A DNA stretch of 44,692 nt from Verrucomicrobiota bacterium (GCA_003402705.1 QQNF01000029.1:1-44692); one strand, 5' to 3'. Numbered from the stretch's first letter, positions 19,124-27,415 are shown. Translations and numbers: made by a program. The notes: generated by a model not told the origin, from the letters alone.

Positions 19124-20233
19124 ATGATAGCGGACGTGGACGCTCCAGCTCTCTCCCAATCCCCGCTCCTCCCGGCTCACCTCGCCCTCGGAGCCCGCAT
19201 GGTCCCCTTCGCAGGCTGGAATATGCCCGTCCAATACGCAGGCATCTCCTCCGAGCACCTCGCCGTCCGCTCCTCCTGCGGCATCTTCGATATCTCCCAC
19301 ATGGGCGAATTCTTCGTCTCCGGCCCCGACGCCACGGCATGGCTCGACTCCCTCCTCACCAACCGCGCCGCCTCCCTCAACCCCGGTCAGGGCCAGTACA
19401 CGCTCCTCCTCAACGAAAAAGGCGGCGTCATCGACGACCTCATCGCCTACCGGCTCGATCACGACCAATGGTTCCTCGTCGTCAATGCCGGCCGCCTCGA
19501 CGAGGACCGCGCATGGTTCTCCCAGCACGCCACCCCCGGCGTCTCCTTCACCGACGACAGCCCCGCATGGGCCGCCATGGCCATCCAAGGCCCGCTCGCC
19601 CCTCAAGTCTTCCACGCCATCACCGACGGCACCGCCTGCCTCCCGCCACGCAACGGCATCGCCAAGCTCTCCCTCAACGGCTCCACCTGCATCGTCTGCC
19701 GCACCGGCTACACCGGCGAAGACGGCTTCGAATTCTTCACCCCAGCCGCCGACGGCCCCGCATGGTTCCAGAAAGCCGTCGCCGCCGGCGCCACCCCATG
19801 CGGCCTCGGCGCACGCGACACGCTCCGGCTCGAAATGGGCTACCCGCTCAACGGCAACGACCTCTCCTACGATCGCTCGCCGCTCGAAGCCGGCCTCGGC
19901 TTCTTCGTCGCTCTCGATAAGGGCCCCTTCACCGGACGCGACACCCTCCTCGCCCAGAAAGCCTCCGGCCTCCCCTCCCGCCTCACCGCCATCCGCATGG
20001 CCCCCGGCGCCCCCCCACCCCGCGCCCACTACCCAGTCTTCCACAACGACACCCCCGTCGGCGAACTCTCCAGCGGCGGCATCTCCCCAAGCCTCTCCGC
20101 TGGCATCGCCATGGCCTACCTCCCACCAGCCCTCGCCACCCCGGGCACCCAGCTCGAAATCGAAATCCGCGGCAGAAAATGGCCCGCCGAATCCGTCAAA
20201 AAACCCTTTTACCGCAAGCCGCCCTTCGATTGA
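19124..20233 (+). CDS. gcvT: glycine cleavage system aminomethyltransferase (T protein)
   Basis: 369 aa. Seen: LGARMVPFAGWNMPVQY near the start, CGIFDISHMGEF, folate-site region GGVIDDLIAYRL, GYTGEDGFEFF, GARDTLRLEMGYPLNGNDL and C-terminal KKPFYRKPPF. It transfers the methylene group from the aminomethyl-lipoyl H protein to tetrahydrofolate, releasing ammonia. The start at 19124 gives the standard N-terminus. A TTGACA at 19101-19106 lies too close to the ATG for a matching -10, so I do not call it a promoter. gcvH follows 50 bp later; gcvP is not next to them in this window. No glycine riboswitch is visible in the 95-bp leader. Confidence 0.96.
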   Translation: MIADVDAPALSQSPLLPAHLALGARMVPFAGWNMPVQYAGISSEHLAVRSSCGIFDISHMGEFFVSGPDATAWLDSLLTNRAASLNPGQGQYTLLLNEKGGVIDDLIAYRLDHDQWFLVVNAGRLDEDRAWFSQHATPGVSFTDDSPAWAAMAIQGPLAPQVFHAITDGTACLPPRNGIAKLSLNGSTCIVCRTGYTGEDGFEFFTPAADGPAWFQKAVAAGATPCGLGARDTLRLEMGYPLNGNDLSYDRSPLEAGLGFFVALDKGPFTGRDTLLAQKASGLPSRLTAIRMAPGAPPPRAHYPVFHNDTPVGELSSGGISPSLSAGIAMAYLPPALATPGTQLEIEIRGRKWPAESVKKPFYRKPPFD

Positions 20234-20283
20234 ATCCACCTCAATCCATCTTCCTCATCCCAACCGCTCTCCAGCCCATCCCC

Positions 20284-20664
20284 ATGCCAGCCCCAGCCAA
20301 CGCCCGCTTCGCCGCTTCCCACGAATGGATCCTCTCCGGCACCGCTGACGCCACCGTCGGCATCTCCGACCACGCCCAGAAAGAACTCGGCGACGTCGTC
20401 TATATCGAACTCCCCAAGGTCGGCCGCAAGGTCGCCGCCAAAGAAGCCATTGCCGTCATCGAATCCGTCAAGGCCGCCTCCGACATCTACGCCCCAGTCG
20501 CCGGCACCATCACCGCCATCAACGACGCCGTCTCCTCCGACTCCAGCCTCGTCAACTCCGACCCCTACGGCAACGGCTGGCTCTTCACCATCCAGCCCGA
20601 CTCCCCCGCCGACACCGACGCCCTCATGCCCGAGGCCGCTTACCTCGCCTCCCTCGAAAGCTGA
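20284..20664 (+). CDS. gcvH: glycine cleavage system H protein
   Basis: 126 aa, the usual length. Seen: HEWI near the start, VGISDHAQKELGDVVYIELP, and the lipoylation site IESVKAASDIYAPV with the acceptor Lys, then LVNSDPYGNGWLF. It carries the aminomethyl intermediate between P, T and L proteins. Start at the ATG giving MPAPANARFAASHEW; the open frame upstream is not coding. Confidence 0.97.
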   Translation: MPAPANARFAASHEWILSGTADATVGISDHAQKELGDVVYIELPKVGRKVAAKEAIAVIESVKAASDIYAPVAGTITAINDAVSSDSSLVNSDPYGNGWLFTIQPDSPADTDALMPEAAYLASLES

Positions 20665-20688
20665 CCCACCCCACCTCTCGCCTCCCTC

Positions 20689-20943
20689 ATGAGGCTCGAA
20701 CCCATCATCGGGATCCTCTTCGCCGCCGTCACCGGCTGGGCCGCCGCCCGACTCGTCCGCCGTTTCTGGCCCAAATCCGGCAAATGGGGCATCAACCCCC
20801 AACCCGTCGCCTGCCCCACCTGCGGCACCCCAGCCCCACGCTTCCGTAAACCCGCCAACCGCCGCCAGATGCTCTGGGGCGGCTGGTCCTGCCCCTGCGG
20901 CACCGAATGCGATAAATACGGCCACCCCATCCCCCCGCCCTGA
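20689..20943 (+). CDS. small membrane protein with zinc ribbon
   Basis: 84 aa. One N-terminal membrane helix (IIGILFAAVTGWAAARLV) followed by a basic stretch and a zinc-ribbon-like set of cysteines, CPTCG and then CPCGTEC. The function is not known. It starts 24 bp after gcvH and shares its base composition, so it is probably the last gene of that transcript. Confidence 0.75.
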   Translation: MRLEPIIGILFAAVTGWAAARLVRRFWPKSGKWGINPQPVACPTCGTPAPRFRKPANRRQMLWGGWSCPCGTECDKYGHPIPPP

Positions 20944-20989
20944 CCCCTTAAAATTCGCCCCCCTCTCCGCACAAGCCTCCCGTTCGAGA

Positions 20990-21347
20990 ATTCATTCGCG
21001 TCCATTCGTGACATTTGTGGTCCCAAACCCACACATCCGCGTTCTGTAGGAACGCCGTATACCAGCCCAGAGCAACGCTCTGGGTCCCTTCCCAAGAACC
21101 CTGTCCCCTTATCCAAAGTGGCACGGGCATCCTGCCTGTGACCTCTCCCGCCAGCACCTCCGAAAACGTCTGTCCCATTGTCCGCCCATGGGAAGTTGTT
21201 GCCTATCGCGTTGGTTCGGATATTGTCAGCGAAAGTCAGTCATATCCATTGAATTTCAGGCAGTTAGAAGAAAAAGACACCCGGCCGAACGCCCCGTTTG
21301 CAGATAGATATTCCACCAGATATAGTGAAATAATACAACTGTTCTGC
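20990..21347 (+). repeat. long dispersed repeat, copy 1
   Basis: Near-identical to 25679-25988 over most of its length. Parts in order: an ATTCATTCGCGTCCATTCGTG stretch typical of PVC genomes, a segment unique to this copy with a perfect 8-bp hairpin (CCCAGAGC-AAC-GCTCTGGG, 21066-21084), an AAGNNCCCTGTC module, a hairpin CACGGGCA-TCC-TGCCTGTG (21122-21140), a second CTGTCC module, and a 130-bp tail with TTGAATTTCAGG and a promoter-like pair. The rest of the gap 20944-21398 holds no gene. Confidence 0.9.
21298..21326 (+). promoter_or_regulatory. candidate sigma-70-type promoter inside repeat copy 1
   Basis: TTGCAG (21298-21303), 17-bp spacer, TATAGT (21321-21326). The pair and spacing are conserved in the second repeat copy at 25940-25968, again ahead of a gene start. 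It would place transcription start about 65 bp before the subtilase ATG. Confidence 0.45.
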
Positions 21348-21398
21348 TTCCTAGACCGTCTAATCCATGCTATAAAGCGCAACCCAAGCACACGCTAC

Positions 21399-24005
21399 AT
21401 GAAAACCAGCCCATACAAAACCATTGCGAGCTTGACGCTCGCATTTGCCGCCTGCGGCGGCTCCGCCGCCGCCGCGCCCGGAGATCATTTGCCAAGGCCA
21501 GAAGACCCGGTGGTCTTGCCGACCGAGGCAGAGACCGCTGAACTGATCAAGAACCGTCGAGAATCTGAGCTTCGTTTGCTCCAGCGGGACAAGGATGGCT
21601 GGGATGACATTTGGGTGATGATTCAGAAGGCACATGACAAGGATTACAAGTTCGATCCCAACGACAAAACCAAGGACACGGATGGCGATGGCGTCTCCGA
21701 TTACGAAGAGATGCTTGTGGGTCGCAACGCGACCCGCAAAGAGCCTGTCTATACCAGAGAGGAATGGATTGCTAAGATTCGCGAGGAGCGCCGTCTAGCC
21801 ATTGAGCGTGAGATTGCGCTGATGGAAGATGCCAAGCTCCGTTGGCCGGAACGTCAAGCCAAGCTGGCAGAAACCTTGCAACCTGCCTTCCAAGCGGGCA
21901 AGGACCTGGCTGATCCGGATTTTATCCGGCACGACAGCAAAGCTGTTCGAGCCAAATTGATCGACCGCCGCAACAAAGCCATCGCCGACCGTGCCAAGAC
22001 CGAGGCGGAACTTGACGCCATCGCTGCCAAGTATGGCGTGAAGCGCGCGGACGAGCGGGGCACTTTAGTTGGCGAGAGTGAGCAGGGGCCGATCTTTATG
22101 TCTCCACAAGATGCGATCGCCGCGAATTCAATTTTTGCCGACGACCTCTGGCCTGCGGGGCTGCATACTTGGCAGAATACCGCCCTTTCCCGAAACCTAA
22201 CTGGAGCAGGTATCCGGGCTTCCATCTGGGAGGCGAATGCATCTGACGGCACGGCTGGCATCCTCACCACGCATGGTGAATTCAACGGTGCCAGAGCAGT
22301 GCAAGCAGATGGCGGTGCTGCCAGCAACCACGGAACCGCCGTGGCAAACGTCATGGTGGGTGGCGGTATCTTCGACGTTTTCCGCGGAGCAACAAATTAC
22401 GGAAGGCTTCTGCGCGGCATTGCTTACGCAGGTGAAGTGGATGGGTATAATCTAACGGATTTTGTGCTGGAAACGACTGATACCGTTTTGGATGGGCAGA
22501 ATTTTTCGAATCACTCTTATGGTGTGAACGGAGGTTGGACCACCATCAATGTTAGTGGCACGACTTGGTGGTATTGGGTTTTACCCATGTTCACCGAAGA
22601 CCCGAGGCTTGGGGCGTATTCTTCCGGTTTTGCTAATGGTAACTCTTCCGCCCAACTGGATGCGTTTGTCCTCACATCAGAGACGCATCTGCCAGTTTAT
22701 GCCGCAGGCAATCCGAATGGTTATGGTCCCGGAGATCCGGTCCCTCCGGCCACAACCATTAACCACCGGATTCCAAGCGGAGCTGGAACAGCAGTCTCGA
22801 CCGTCGTCCGGGACTGGATCAATGGGGATGATGGTTATGATACCGTGCTTTCGCCCGGCACGGCTAAAAACGTGCTTACTGTAGGGTCCATAACCGACAT
22901 CAATTTCGCGACTGGAGCCTTCAATTTCTCTGGCTTTACTGGAACAGGTCCGACAGACGATGGCCGAATCAAGCCGGAGTTAGTGTCAGTTGGTCAGCGC
23001 AACTCTGTTCTGGGGCTAGGTAGTTCGCTATTTGCAGCCACCAAAACCGGAACAGCCACTTACTACAACGGTATCACCGCCGACAGTGAAGGCACGGTCA
23101 ATCTAGCCGGAACAAGCTTCGCGGCCCCATCCGTAGCAGGTGGTTTGATGCTGGCAGAGCAGAGACGGCGGCAACTTTTTCCTGCTGCTGGCCCACTCCT
23201 AGCCTCGACATGAAGAGCGGCCTGTATTCATACCGCCTTGGATTTTGGCACACCCGGCCCAGACTACCTCGGCGGCTTCGGCATCTTCAACGCGGAGAGA
23301 TTGGTGTCCGCTCTGGAGGCCGATGCAACGCTGGGACGCGGCACTCTCATCAAGGAGTTCACCGTCCAAACCGGATCTTCAAAGACGTTCTATGTGACCT
23401 TGCCAGCGAATACTGCAGGCGACCTCACGTTGACGTGGAGTGACCCGGCTGGAACTCCCCCGGCTTTCGCCAGTGTCCTCGACAGTCCAACCGCCATGCT
23501 CGTTAACAACATTGACTTGGTCGCGCAAGATACCGCCACGCTGGCCAATCATCATCCGTGGATTCTCGACCCAGATTTGACCTTCGAGAGAACCGCTGTG
23601 CGGGGAGCCACCGCAACACGGGGCGTGGACAGCCGCAATAACGCAGAGAAGATCACCATTGATGCTGCCGCCCAGCCGCGCCGTTTGAAAGTCACAGTCA
23701 ATCCCGTCGGCACCCTGCAAGGTGGCACGCAAAAAGTATCCCTGATCCTCAGTGGAGTGGTGCCAGAGGCACCTGTCGTTTCCAGTGCTGGGTTCACAAT
23801 GAATCCAGCGAATCTGAACGAATACGGGATCACTTTCAGTTCTGATCCCGGCGCATTTTACACGCTGGAGACATCCACCGACCTCACTACCGGAACGTGG
23901 ACAAACGTTTCGAGCGTTAAAGCTGAGAACAGCACGACAACCGTGCTCACCAGCCGCAACCCAGCCGAGCCCCGCCGCTTCTGGCGGATGCGCCGCGGCC
24001 AATAG
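21399..24005 (+). pseudogene. subtilisin-like (S8) serine protease interrupted by in-frame TGA
   Basis: The frame runs 604 codons, meets TGA at 23211-23213 and continues in the same frame for another 263 codons with clear homology across the stop: LFPAAGPLLAST, then RAACIHTALDFGTPGPDY, as in uninterrupted verrucomicrobial subtilases. N-terminus: signal-like segment (1-27), a charged helical region with DTDGDG (93-98). Catalytic His is at 311 (SNHGTAVA), Ser at 573 (GTSFAAPS), oxyanion Asn at 438 (AAGNPNG). The usual Asp is Glu278 (IWEAN). The C-terminus ends with the verrucomicrobial YTLETSTDLTTGTW module. A TGG-to-TGA change, a sequence error or readthrough are all possible. The first part alone contains the whole catalytic domain but lacks the C-terminal module. 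Confidence 0.85.
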
Positions 24006-24013
24006 CGCGCGCC

Positions 24014-24763
24014 ATGACAGCGAAGCTTCATTGGCTCTGGATATTGCTGCTTCTGCCCACATGGGCAAAAGCAGCGGTGTTGGTCACGTATCGCGGAGAC
24101 TCTCCGAACCTTTTCGATTTCTCGCCGGTAACGCTTAATTCCGAAGATTTTGATATTAACGGGGACGGAACTCCTGATTTCCGATTTTTACGAGATCCCT
24201 TTGTTGTAGCACTTCAATCGCATGGAGCGAACCGCTTTATCAGCACAGTCTCTGTGCCCCCGGACAGAGGAGGGGACGTTACCCCCGTCCTATCTGGGAG
24301 CATCATTGGTGCGGATACAACATTCCTAGCTGGCGATTGGCATCGCCACACGGATAATGGAGGCGGTTCTGGGTTTGGGCTCAATTTCGGCCCCAACGCC
24401 ATGCAATATGCTGACGCTTATATCGGGGTTGAGTTTATGCTTGCAGGCGTGATTCATTACGGGTGGATTCAATACGTTGGATTTAGCCATCCAGAGAAGG
24501 GCGTTCCATTCCCACTCTTAGGCGGGTTTATTGATTCATGGGCATGGGAGACGCAGCCCGGCGTGCCCATCATTGCAGGTGCCATTCCAGAGCCTAGCAC
24601 AACGGTTTATATCGGAGGCAGCGCATTTCTAATTTGGCAGCGCAACGCCCATACCCGGAAGCAGAACAAGGCGCTGCTGACAACACCTAGGGGCCGTTTC
24701 GTTTCAGCGCTTAATCTAGTTCGTAAGTGGCTTGGCTTCGGTCGAGCGCGCCCCCGCCCCTAG
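24014..24763 (+). CDS. exported PEP-CTERM-like protein with attC-encoded tail
   Basis: 249 aa, starting 8 bp after the protease gene. Signal peptide MTAKLHWLWILLLLPTWAKA, a DINGDGTPDF calcium-loop-like motif, and near residue 195 a sorting-signal-like stretch IPEPSTT + hydrophobic YIGGSAFLIW + basic QRNAHTRKQ. PEP-CTERM signals are read by exosortase; none is encoded in the window. Normally the protein ends at the basic cluster, but here the frame runs on for 33 residues through the attC site at 24661-24788, ending RARPRP. So the tail is probably a by-product of cassette insertion or a lost stop. Function of the body unknown. Confidence 0.75.
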   Translation: MTAKLHWLWILLLLPTWAKAAVLVTYRGDSPNLFDFSPVTLNSEDFDINGDGTPDFRFLRDPFVVALQSHGANRFISTVSVPPDRGGDVTPVLSGSIIGADTTFLAGDWHRHTDNGGGSGFGLNFGPNAMQYADAYIGVEFMLAGVIHYGWIQYVGFSHPEKGVPFPLLGGFIDSWAWETQPGVPIIAGAIPEPSTTVYIGGSAFLIWQRNAHTRKQNKALLTTPRGRFVSALNLVRKWLGFGRARPRP

Positions 24764-24788
24764 GTGTGGCAGAGCTAAGTCGTTGGGC
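24661..24788 (+). other. attC recombination site 1 (integron cassette type)
   Basis: Architecture in order: R'' GCAGAAC (24661-24667), 5-nt spacer, L'' GCTgCTG (24673-24679) with one extrahelical G, stem ACACCTAGGGGC (24683-24694), loop, stem GCCCCTAGGTGT (24756-24767, a perfect 12-bp match), L' CAGAGC (24770-24775), 6-nt spacer, R' GTTGGGC (24782-24788), which fits the GTTRRRY core exactly. The AAC/GTT triplets pair. 128 bp long. The acetyltransferase ATG follows 20 bp later, as in gene cassettes. Confidence 0.8.
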
Positions 24789-24808
24789 CACATACAGCGC
24801 TCCTTCCA

Positions 24809-25312
24809 ATGAACCAAACAATCAAGAAGCCTTGCGACTGCACAGCGCAGGAGCTTACCGCATTTGAAGCTATGGTCACAGAAGGTGGCGAGGTCAACCC
24901 CGTGGGCCCCCCCCAGCGCATCCGCAATGCAGCTTTTTTGATGTTTCTTTTCGACGACGATTGCTCACTCATCGGCGTGTCCGCACTTAAGCATCCCAAT
25001 CCCGAATACCGTGAGGAAGCCTTTACGAGTGCCAGCTCTGTTTTGCTTCCTGACGACTACGACCTTGAGTTGGGCTGGATATTTGTCGCGGAGTCCCATC
25101 GTGGTCGCGGACTCTCTCGTGAGCTGGTTGAGCATCTTATCGCACATGTCGAGACAGCCCGCATCTACGCAACCACCCGCGAAGCCAACCTCCCGATGCG
25201 ACGCACCAACGAGCGATGTGGCTTCCGCCTCGAGGGTTCTCCATACCGAAGCAAACTAGGCAACTACTCTCTCGTCCTCTATGTTCGTTCGTCTCAATCC
25301 AATGCTGCCTAA
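24809..25312 (+). CDS. GNAT-family N-acetyltransferase (cassette gene)
   Basis: 167 aa. The acetyl-CoA loop is seen in ELGWIFVAESHRGRGLSREL (about 90-109), followed by a helix and the NLPMRRTNERCGFRLEG strand-helix typical of the GNAT C-terminus. The substrate is unknown. It starts 20 bp after the R' core of attC site 1 and its TAA stop lies inside the R'' core (GCCTAAC) of attC site 2, the standard layout of an integron gene cassette of about 615 bp. Base use is less C-rich than the core genes. Confidence 0.85.
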   Translation: MNQTIKKPCDCTAQELTAFEAMVTEGGEVNPVGPPQRIRNAAFLMFLFDDDCSLIGVSALKHPNPEYREEAFTSASSVLLPDDYDLELGWIFVAESHRGRGLSRELVEHLIAHVETARIYATTREANLPMRRTNERCGFRLEGSPYRSKLGNYSLVLYVRSSQSNAA

Positions 25313-25403
25313 CATTCAAGGGCGCTGCCGGCAACGGCTCGTAGATCGTCCGTCGTGTCAGCAGCGCCTCTTGCTCGCCGTCGCCAGAGCTTGATCGTTC
25401 GCC
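25307..25403 (+). other. attC recombination site 2
   Basis: R'' GCCTAAC (25307-25313, fits RYYYAAC, containing the stop of the preceding gene) and R' GTTCGCC (25397-25403, one departure from GTTRRRY). AAC pairs with GTT, TTCAAG-side bases pair with TTGA, L'-type CAGAGC (25385-25390) is identical to that of site 1, and GGCAACGGC faces GCCGTCGC further in. An alternative inner hairpin GGCGCTGC/GCAGCGCC (25321-25328 and 25361-25368) is also present. Confidence 0.68.
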
Positions 25404-25428
25404 CAACTTCGCGTAGCCCCATCTCCGA

Positions 25429-25467
25429 ATGAGTCAGCCCGAAAGCAAATACATCAAAGAGCCGAAG
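25429..25467 (+). pseudogene. possible truncated cassette ORF start
   Basis: An ATG 25 bp after the R' core of attC site 2 begins MSQPESKYIKEPK, after which the sequence enters the repeat-module region and no longer looks coding, although the frame stays open to 25674. The position is where the next cassette gene should start; I infer that repeat insertion replaced the rest. Confidence 0.3.
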
Positions 25468-25678
25468 AGGCCTGTCTCTTTGTGCACCTCCCTCCAACCA
25501 AGCCCCTCTCCGCACCGACGCAAACCCAACTGCCCCGACACCAACACCCCCTCTCACCACTCTGCAGCATCTGCGTCCATCCCAAAAATCTGCGGTTCCC
25601 CCAACCCTCCCTCACGCACGCCCCAAGAGCCCTGTCCACTAATCCTCTCTCCCGGTTCCCCTCCCGCCTCCTGATCAA
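25458..25678 (+). repeat. array of CCTGTC-type repeat modules
   Basis: Non-coding, rich in CCC. Contains AAGAGGCCTGTCTCTTTGTG near 25460, AAGAGCCCTGTCCAC near 25625, and a segment (25543-25605, with CATCTGCGTCCATCCC and AATCTGCGGTTCCCCC) repeated at 27745-27803. No gene seen in this part of the 25313-26002 gap. Confidence 0.75.
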
Positions 25679-25988
25679 GAATTCATTCGTGTCCATTCGT
25701 GCGATTCGTGGTTCCGAGCCACGCCCAAAGCGCCGAAGAGCCCTGTCTTCTTATCCAAAGTGGCACGGGCATCCTGCCTGTGACCTCTCCCGCCAGCGCC
25801 ACCGAAGAGGTCTGTCCCACTGTCCACCCATGGGAAGTTGTTGCCAATCGCGTTGATTCGGATATTGTGAGCGAAAGTCAGTCATATCCATTGAATTTCA
25901 GGCAGTTAGAAGAAAAAGACACCCGGCCGAACGCCCCGTTTGCAGATGAATATTCCACCAGATATAGTGAAATCATAAACTGTTCTGC
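25679..25988 (+). repeat. long dispersed repeat, copy 2
   Basis: Second copy of the element at 20990-21347, same orientation, missing about 50 bp that hold the CCCAGAGC hairpin in copy 1. It contains the GAAGA-GCCCTG-TCTTC module, the CACGGGCA/TGCCTGTG hairpin and the promoter-like pair. It ends about 15 bp before the ATG of the lipoprotein gene. Confidence 0.9.
25940..25968 (+). promoter_or_regulatory. candidate sigma-70-type promoter inside repeat copy 2
   Basis: TTGCAG (25940-25945), 17-bp spacer, TATAGT (25963-25968), identical hexamers and spacing to 21298-21326. The lipoprotein ATG lies 34 bp downstream. Confidence 0.45.
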
Positions 25989-26002
25989 CAACTCCCATCC
26001 AT

Positions 26003-26635
26003 ATGCAGCCACTTTTCCATCTTTCGATTTTGGCTCTCCTTTTTTCGGGATGTGGTCCGACTGAGACCACCCCAACAGTGAAGCAGGTGGAAGTTAAAGA
26101 GTCTCCACAGTCAGTTGACGACGTTTTCGGAATGTTTTATGCGAAGACTCTCGAATACGCCTTAAGAAACCACCATCCCGGAGGCAAATTTTCACTCGCA
26201 CTTTGGGATAGGAAGGACCATCAAATAGCCCTTCCTGACCGATTCTTGAACAAGATTTTAGCCATTTCTAATGATTTGCGCAATAAGTATGTTCCTCCGA
26301 GTCGATTGTCCCACCCCCCAGATAGAGCTGATGGTCGACCAAACACTGACCCACTGAGAGACACTCTTGATGGATCCGATGTGTTTTTATATTCTTTGTC
26401 CGGCATGGACTGGATTGCGCCCTCAACTGTGCGCGTCGAATATAAAAGATGGAGGGCTCCCGGCGATTTTATGTGGCAGCCTGTGACATTTCGTCAACAG
26501 GGCACCGATTGGATTCTAATCGATGAGGGTTTGCGACTTGGCGACAATTACAACAGCAGAGGCACGATGAAATTGATGAAAACCGAAGTCTTCCCACGCC
26601 CCAAAAAATCTGTCATTCAACAGTATTCCAAATAA
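26003..26635 (+). CDS. putative lipoprotein of unknown function
   Basis: 210 aa. The start at 26003 opens a lipoprotein signal peptide with lipobox LFSGC (Cys near 17). The mature part is hydrophilic, with no family that I recognise. It lies between attC sites 2 and 3, so it may be a cassette gene, here with its own promoter-like sequence in the repeat just upstream. Its base use is much more AT-rich than the core genes, pointing to acquisition. The 167-aa lipoprotein at 42396-42899 has a similar setting (low GC, next to a repeat) but no evident sequence similarity. Confidence 0.78.
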   Translation: MQPLFHLSILALLFSGCGPTETTPTVKQVEVKESPQSVDDVFGMFYAKTLEYALRNHHPGGKFSLALWDRKDHQIALPDRFLNKILAISNDLRNKYVPPSRLSHPPDRADGRPNTDPLRDTLDGSDVFLYSLSGMDWIAPSTVRVEYKRWRAPGDFMWQPVTFRQQGTDWILIDEGLRLGDNYNSRGTMKLMKTEVFPRPKKSVIQQYSK

Positions 26636-26651
26636 ACTCCACCGATCACGG

Positions 26652-26770
26652 GCAGAACAAGAGCACGGCTGCCAACCGCTGGGGCTCGGTGGTCCAAATC
26701 GTCTTTTTATGCTCCAATATCAACCTCTTCGTTTATGCACCATCCCGCCCCAGCGGTGGCAGCGTTTAAC
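26652..26770 (+). other. attC-like recombination site 3 (degenerate)
   Basis: Begins with GCAGAACAAG (26652-26661), the same ten bases as attC site 1. The stem GCTGCCAACCGCTGGGGC (26668-26685) pairs with GCCCCAGCGGTGGCAGC (26747-26763) over 17 bp with one extrahelical A, the asymmetry expected of attC. R' would be GTTTAAC (26764-26770), one departure from GTTRRRY. Spacing is unequal on the two sides (9 nt and 0 nt between R and L), so it may be decayed. The next gene starts 18 bp later. Confidence 0.58.
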
Positions 26771-26788
26771 CGCTCTGCTGAAAAAACC

Positions 26789-27415
26789 GTGACCGCAGCC
26801 TCAAGAGTAAAGTGCGGGATTTGCGATAGCATGATCCTACCGATGACCGCCCAGACCAACGGCGGGATTTGCGCACAGTGCGTCAAGATACCGCCCTGTC
26901 AGCTTACGATCGCAGCGGCAGTCCATGCTGAGCCGCATCCGATTGATCGAGCAATAGCTATGTATTCATCTCTTATTGATTCGCTTGCGGCCGATTGTGC
27001 GGAGCGCAATCTAGGAGCGGTCAGTGATCCTGAATTCATGGCGGTGCGATTCTACTCTCCTGATTCTGTCATTGGGTTGCCGGATTACGATGAAGCGACC
27101 GAAGTCGGCTCGAAGGCAGTAGACGAGATCGAGCATTACTTATTGGCGGATGGTTTCGATCGCTCCTTGCTCGGCCCGATCGCGAACAAGCTGAGGTCGC
27201 TTGCTCCAGCATTCAACTCCGTTGGTAAGACCATCTTTATTGCATCAATGGGAATGGGCGTGGAGGAGGTCGCTTGGCTGATCAGATACCTGAACGACAG
27301 ACCGACCTTCGAGCGCTTCCTGAATGGAGCTGGACTGACCGAGGAACAGGTCGATATCTACAACGTGTCCTACGGCCAGGAACTAAACCAGGAAGCAGCA
27401 CAAGCCGCGTCATGA
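26789..27415 (+). CDS. zinc-ribbon protein of unknown function (cassette gene)
   Basis: 208 aa from a GTG at 26789, chosen because it follows attC site 3 by 18 bp, matching the spacing at site 1, and because an earlier ATG at 26735 lies inside the attC stem. N-terminal zinc ribbon with Cys at 9, 12, 28 and 31 (CGIC...CAQC) around a TAQTNGG turn, a motif common in small cassette-type proteins. The rest is a mixed alpha/beta or helical domain that I do not recognise. Downstream, the expected attC is missing and repeat modules begin instead. Confidence 0.7.
   Translation: MTAASRVKCGICDSMILPMTAQTNGGICAQCVKIPPCQLTIAAAVHAEPHPIDRAIAMYSSLIDSLAADCAERNLGAVSDPEFMAVRFYSPDSVIGLPDYDEATEVGSKAVDEIEHYLLADGFDRSLLGPIANKLRSLAPAFNSVGKTIFIASMGMGVEEVAWLIRYLNDRPTFERFLNGAGLTEEQVDIYNVSYGQELNQEAAQAAS

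Noticed and set aside
19101..19129. TTGACA as a promoter for gcvT
   Set aside because: A -10 at proper spacing would overlap the ATG itself, leaving no leader; probably chance.
23211..23213. TGA as a selenocysteine codon in the subtilase
   Set aside because: No selenoprotein family match, no Cys-containing homologue known at this place and no clear SECIS hairpin directly after it; a nonsense change is simpler.
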